From Treponema sp. (GTDB lineage Bacteria > Spirochaetota > Spirochaetia > Treponematales > Breznakiellaceae): a stretch of DNA of 5,355 nucleotides. The translations under genes and the position numbers were made by a program. The stretch's first letter is position 1. Every line of letters begins with the position of its first letter. Shown one piece after another: positions 5,119-5,355 of this stretch. The stretch lies in assembly GCA_031283905.1 (NCBI GenBank), contig JAITAW010000052.1:1-5355 (forward strand), given 5' to 3'. The notes beneath the pieces were generated by a model. The model was not told where the DNA came from. It saw nothing but the letters and a program-made list of their open reading frames with translations, and did not search any database.

Positions 5119-5354
5119 GGGGATGGGAGGCCTGCGCCTCTCAGAGGGGTACGCCGGGCTCCTGTCCGCGGTAAGGCCGCCACGGCGGCGTTCCTCATCT
5201 GTTCGTCCGGCGGCCGGTTCAAGATTATTCTAGGTCCGAGGTCTGCCCTTACGGGCCGCAGCCTCTCGCCGGGCGGCAACCGGTCCCGGCTCCCTAATCC
5301 CGTCGGAATAAGGATACCCGTTATTTCAATAATCATAAAGTCTTGGTCTTTCCG
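5058..5354 (-). other. Open frame running in from the right window edge; coding status doubtful
   Basis: On the minus strand a frame is open from the window edge ('RKDQDFMIIEITGILIPTG') to a stop at 5060-5058. The first 20 or so residues look plausibly coding, but the rest is Arg/Pro/Ala-rich because it crosses the GC-rich block, where frames on both strands stay open. It overlaps the surface-protein remnant in a different frame. It may be the end of a gene disrupted by the GC-rich block, or not a gene at all. Confidence 0.2.
5119..5300. repeat. GC-rich, hairpin-rich block; candidate structured RNA or interspersed repeat
   Basis: Bases 5121-5300 are about 69 % G+C by hand count (124 of 180), flanked by AT-richer DNA. 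Stems seen include GAGGC/GCCTC (5127-5131, 5136-5140), GCCGCC/GGCGGC (5176-5181, 5184-5189), GAGG-t-CTGC with GCAG-CCTC (5238-5246, 5258-5265) and GCCGGG-CGG with CCG-gt-CCCGGC (5268-5276, 5280-5290). On the minus strand the block ends in CCCCTGTTTTATTTT, a U-rich tail. The frames through it are Arg/Pro-rich and look non-coding. I do not recognise it as a known RNA family. Confidence 0.5.
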
Positions 5355-5355
5355 C

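Noticed and set aside
5119..5300. Group II intron end, RNase P RNA, tmRNA or SRP RNA
   Set aside because: None of the conserved core sequences I know for these RNAs could be found on either strand.
5119..5355. Variable repeat of a diversity-generating retroelement (+ frame shows 'GGNRSRLPNPVGIRI')
   Set aside because: The resemblance to the C-type lectin ending (PGNRxxxxGFR) fails in spacing, and no template repeat, Avd or reverse transcriptase is present.

Overview
The window most likely comes from a spirochaete, probably a Treponema-like bacterium of moderate GC content such as those of termite or animal guts. This is inferred from protein style: the site-2 protease sequence, a secreted WD40-like protein beside it, and a divergent InlB/Flg_new_2-type surface repeat ending in a 'MPASDVTVTAQF'-like signature. 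No rRNA or other decisive marker is present.

Left part (1-2443). The window opens inside the last 35 codons of dnaB (replicative helicase, + strand). After 47 bases comes a small ComFB-family gene with a Cys-rich C-x-C-x2-C motif, probably co-transcribed with dnaB. It converges with a long minus-strand gene for an exported WD40/beta-propeller-like protein. The two stop codons are separated by one base, so no terminator fits at the junction. A + strand terminator-like hairpin with a T7 tract lies just beyond the 5' end of the WD40 gene, so comFB read-through could run antisense through that whole gene.

Middle part (2444-4025). rseP, the intramembrane site-2 zinc metalloprotease, lies on the minus strand with HExxH, two PDZ domains and NxxPxPxLDGG all intact. 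It has a near-consensus sigma70-type promoter whose predicted start falls on or next to the ATG, which suggests a leaderless mRNA. The isoprenoid and envelope genes that often precede rseP in bacteria (uppS, cdsA, dxr) are not upstream here. The adjacent DNA is non-coding and repeat-rich.

Right part (4026-5355). This part looks decayed or repeat-laden. About 390 bases carry direct repeats, a large inverted repeat made of GTGTAATC-like units, several further hairpins, a 22-base perfect palindrome and one tiny basic ORF of 19 codons with a good Shine-Dalgarno sequence. It is followed by a minus-strand surface-protein remnant (InlB-like repeat plus a C-terminal Ig/PKD-like domain) interrupted by an in-frame amber codon. 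Beyond that lies a GC-rich (about 69 %) block full of hairpins at 5121-5300, possibly a structured RNA or an interspersed repeat, within or beside the surface-protein gene.

Functionally, the intact genes are replication (DnaB), a possible cyclic-dinucleotide or zinc-binding regulator (ComFB) and envelope proteolysis (RseP) with an exported beta-propeller of unknown role. I see no complete novel defence or mobile system. The least explained signals are the hairpin-dense intergenic region and the GC-rich block.
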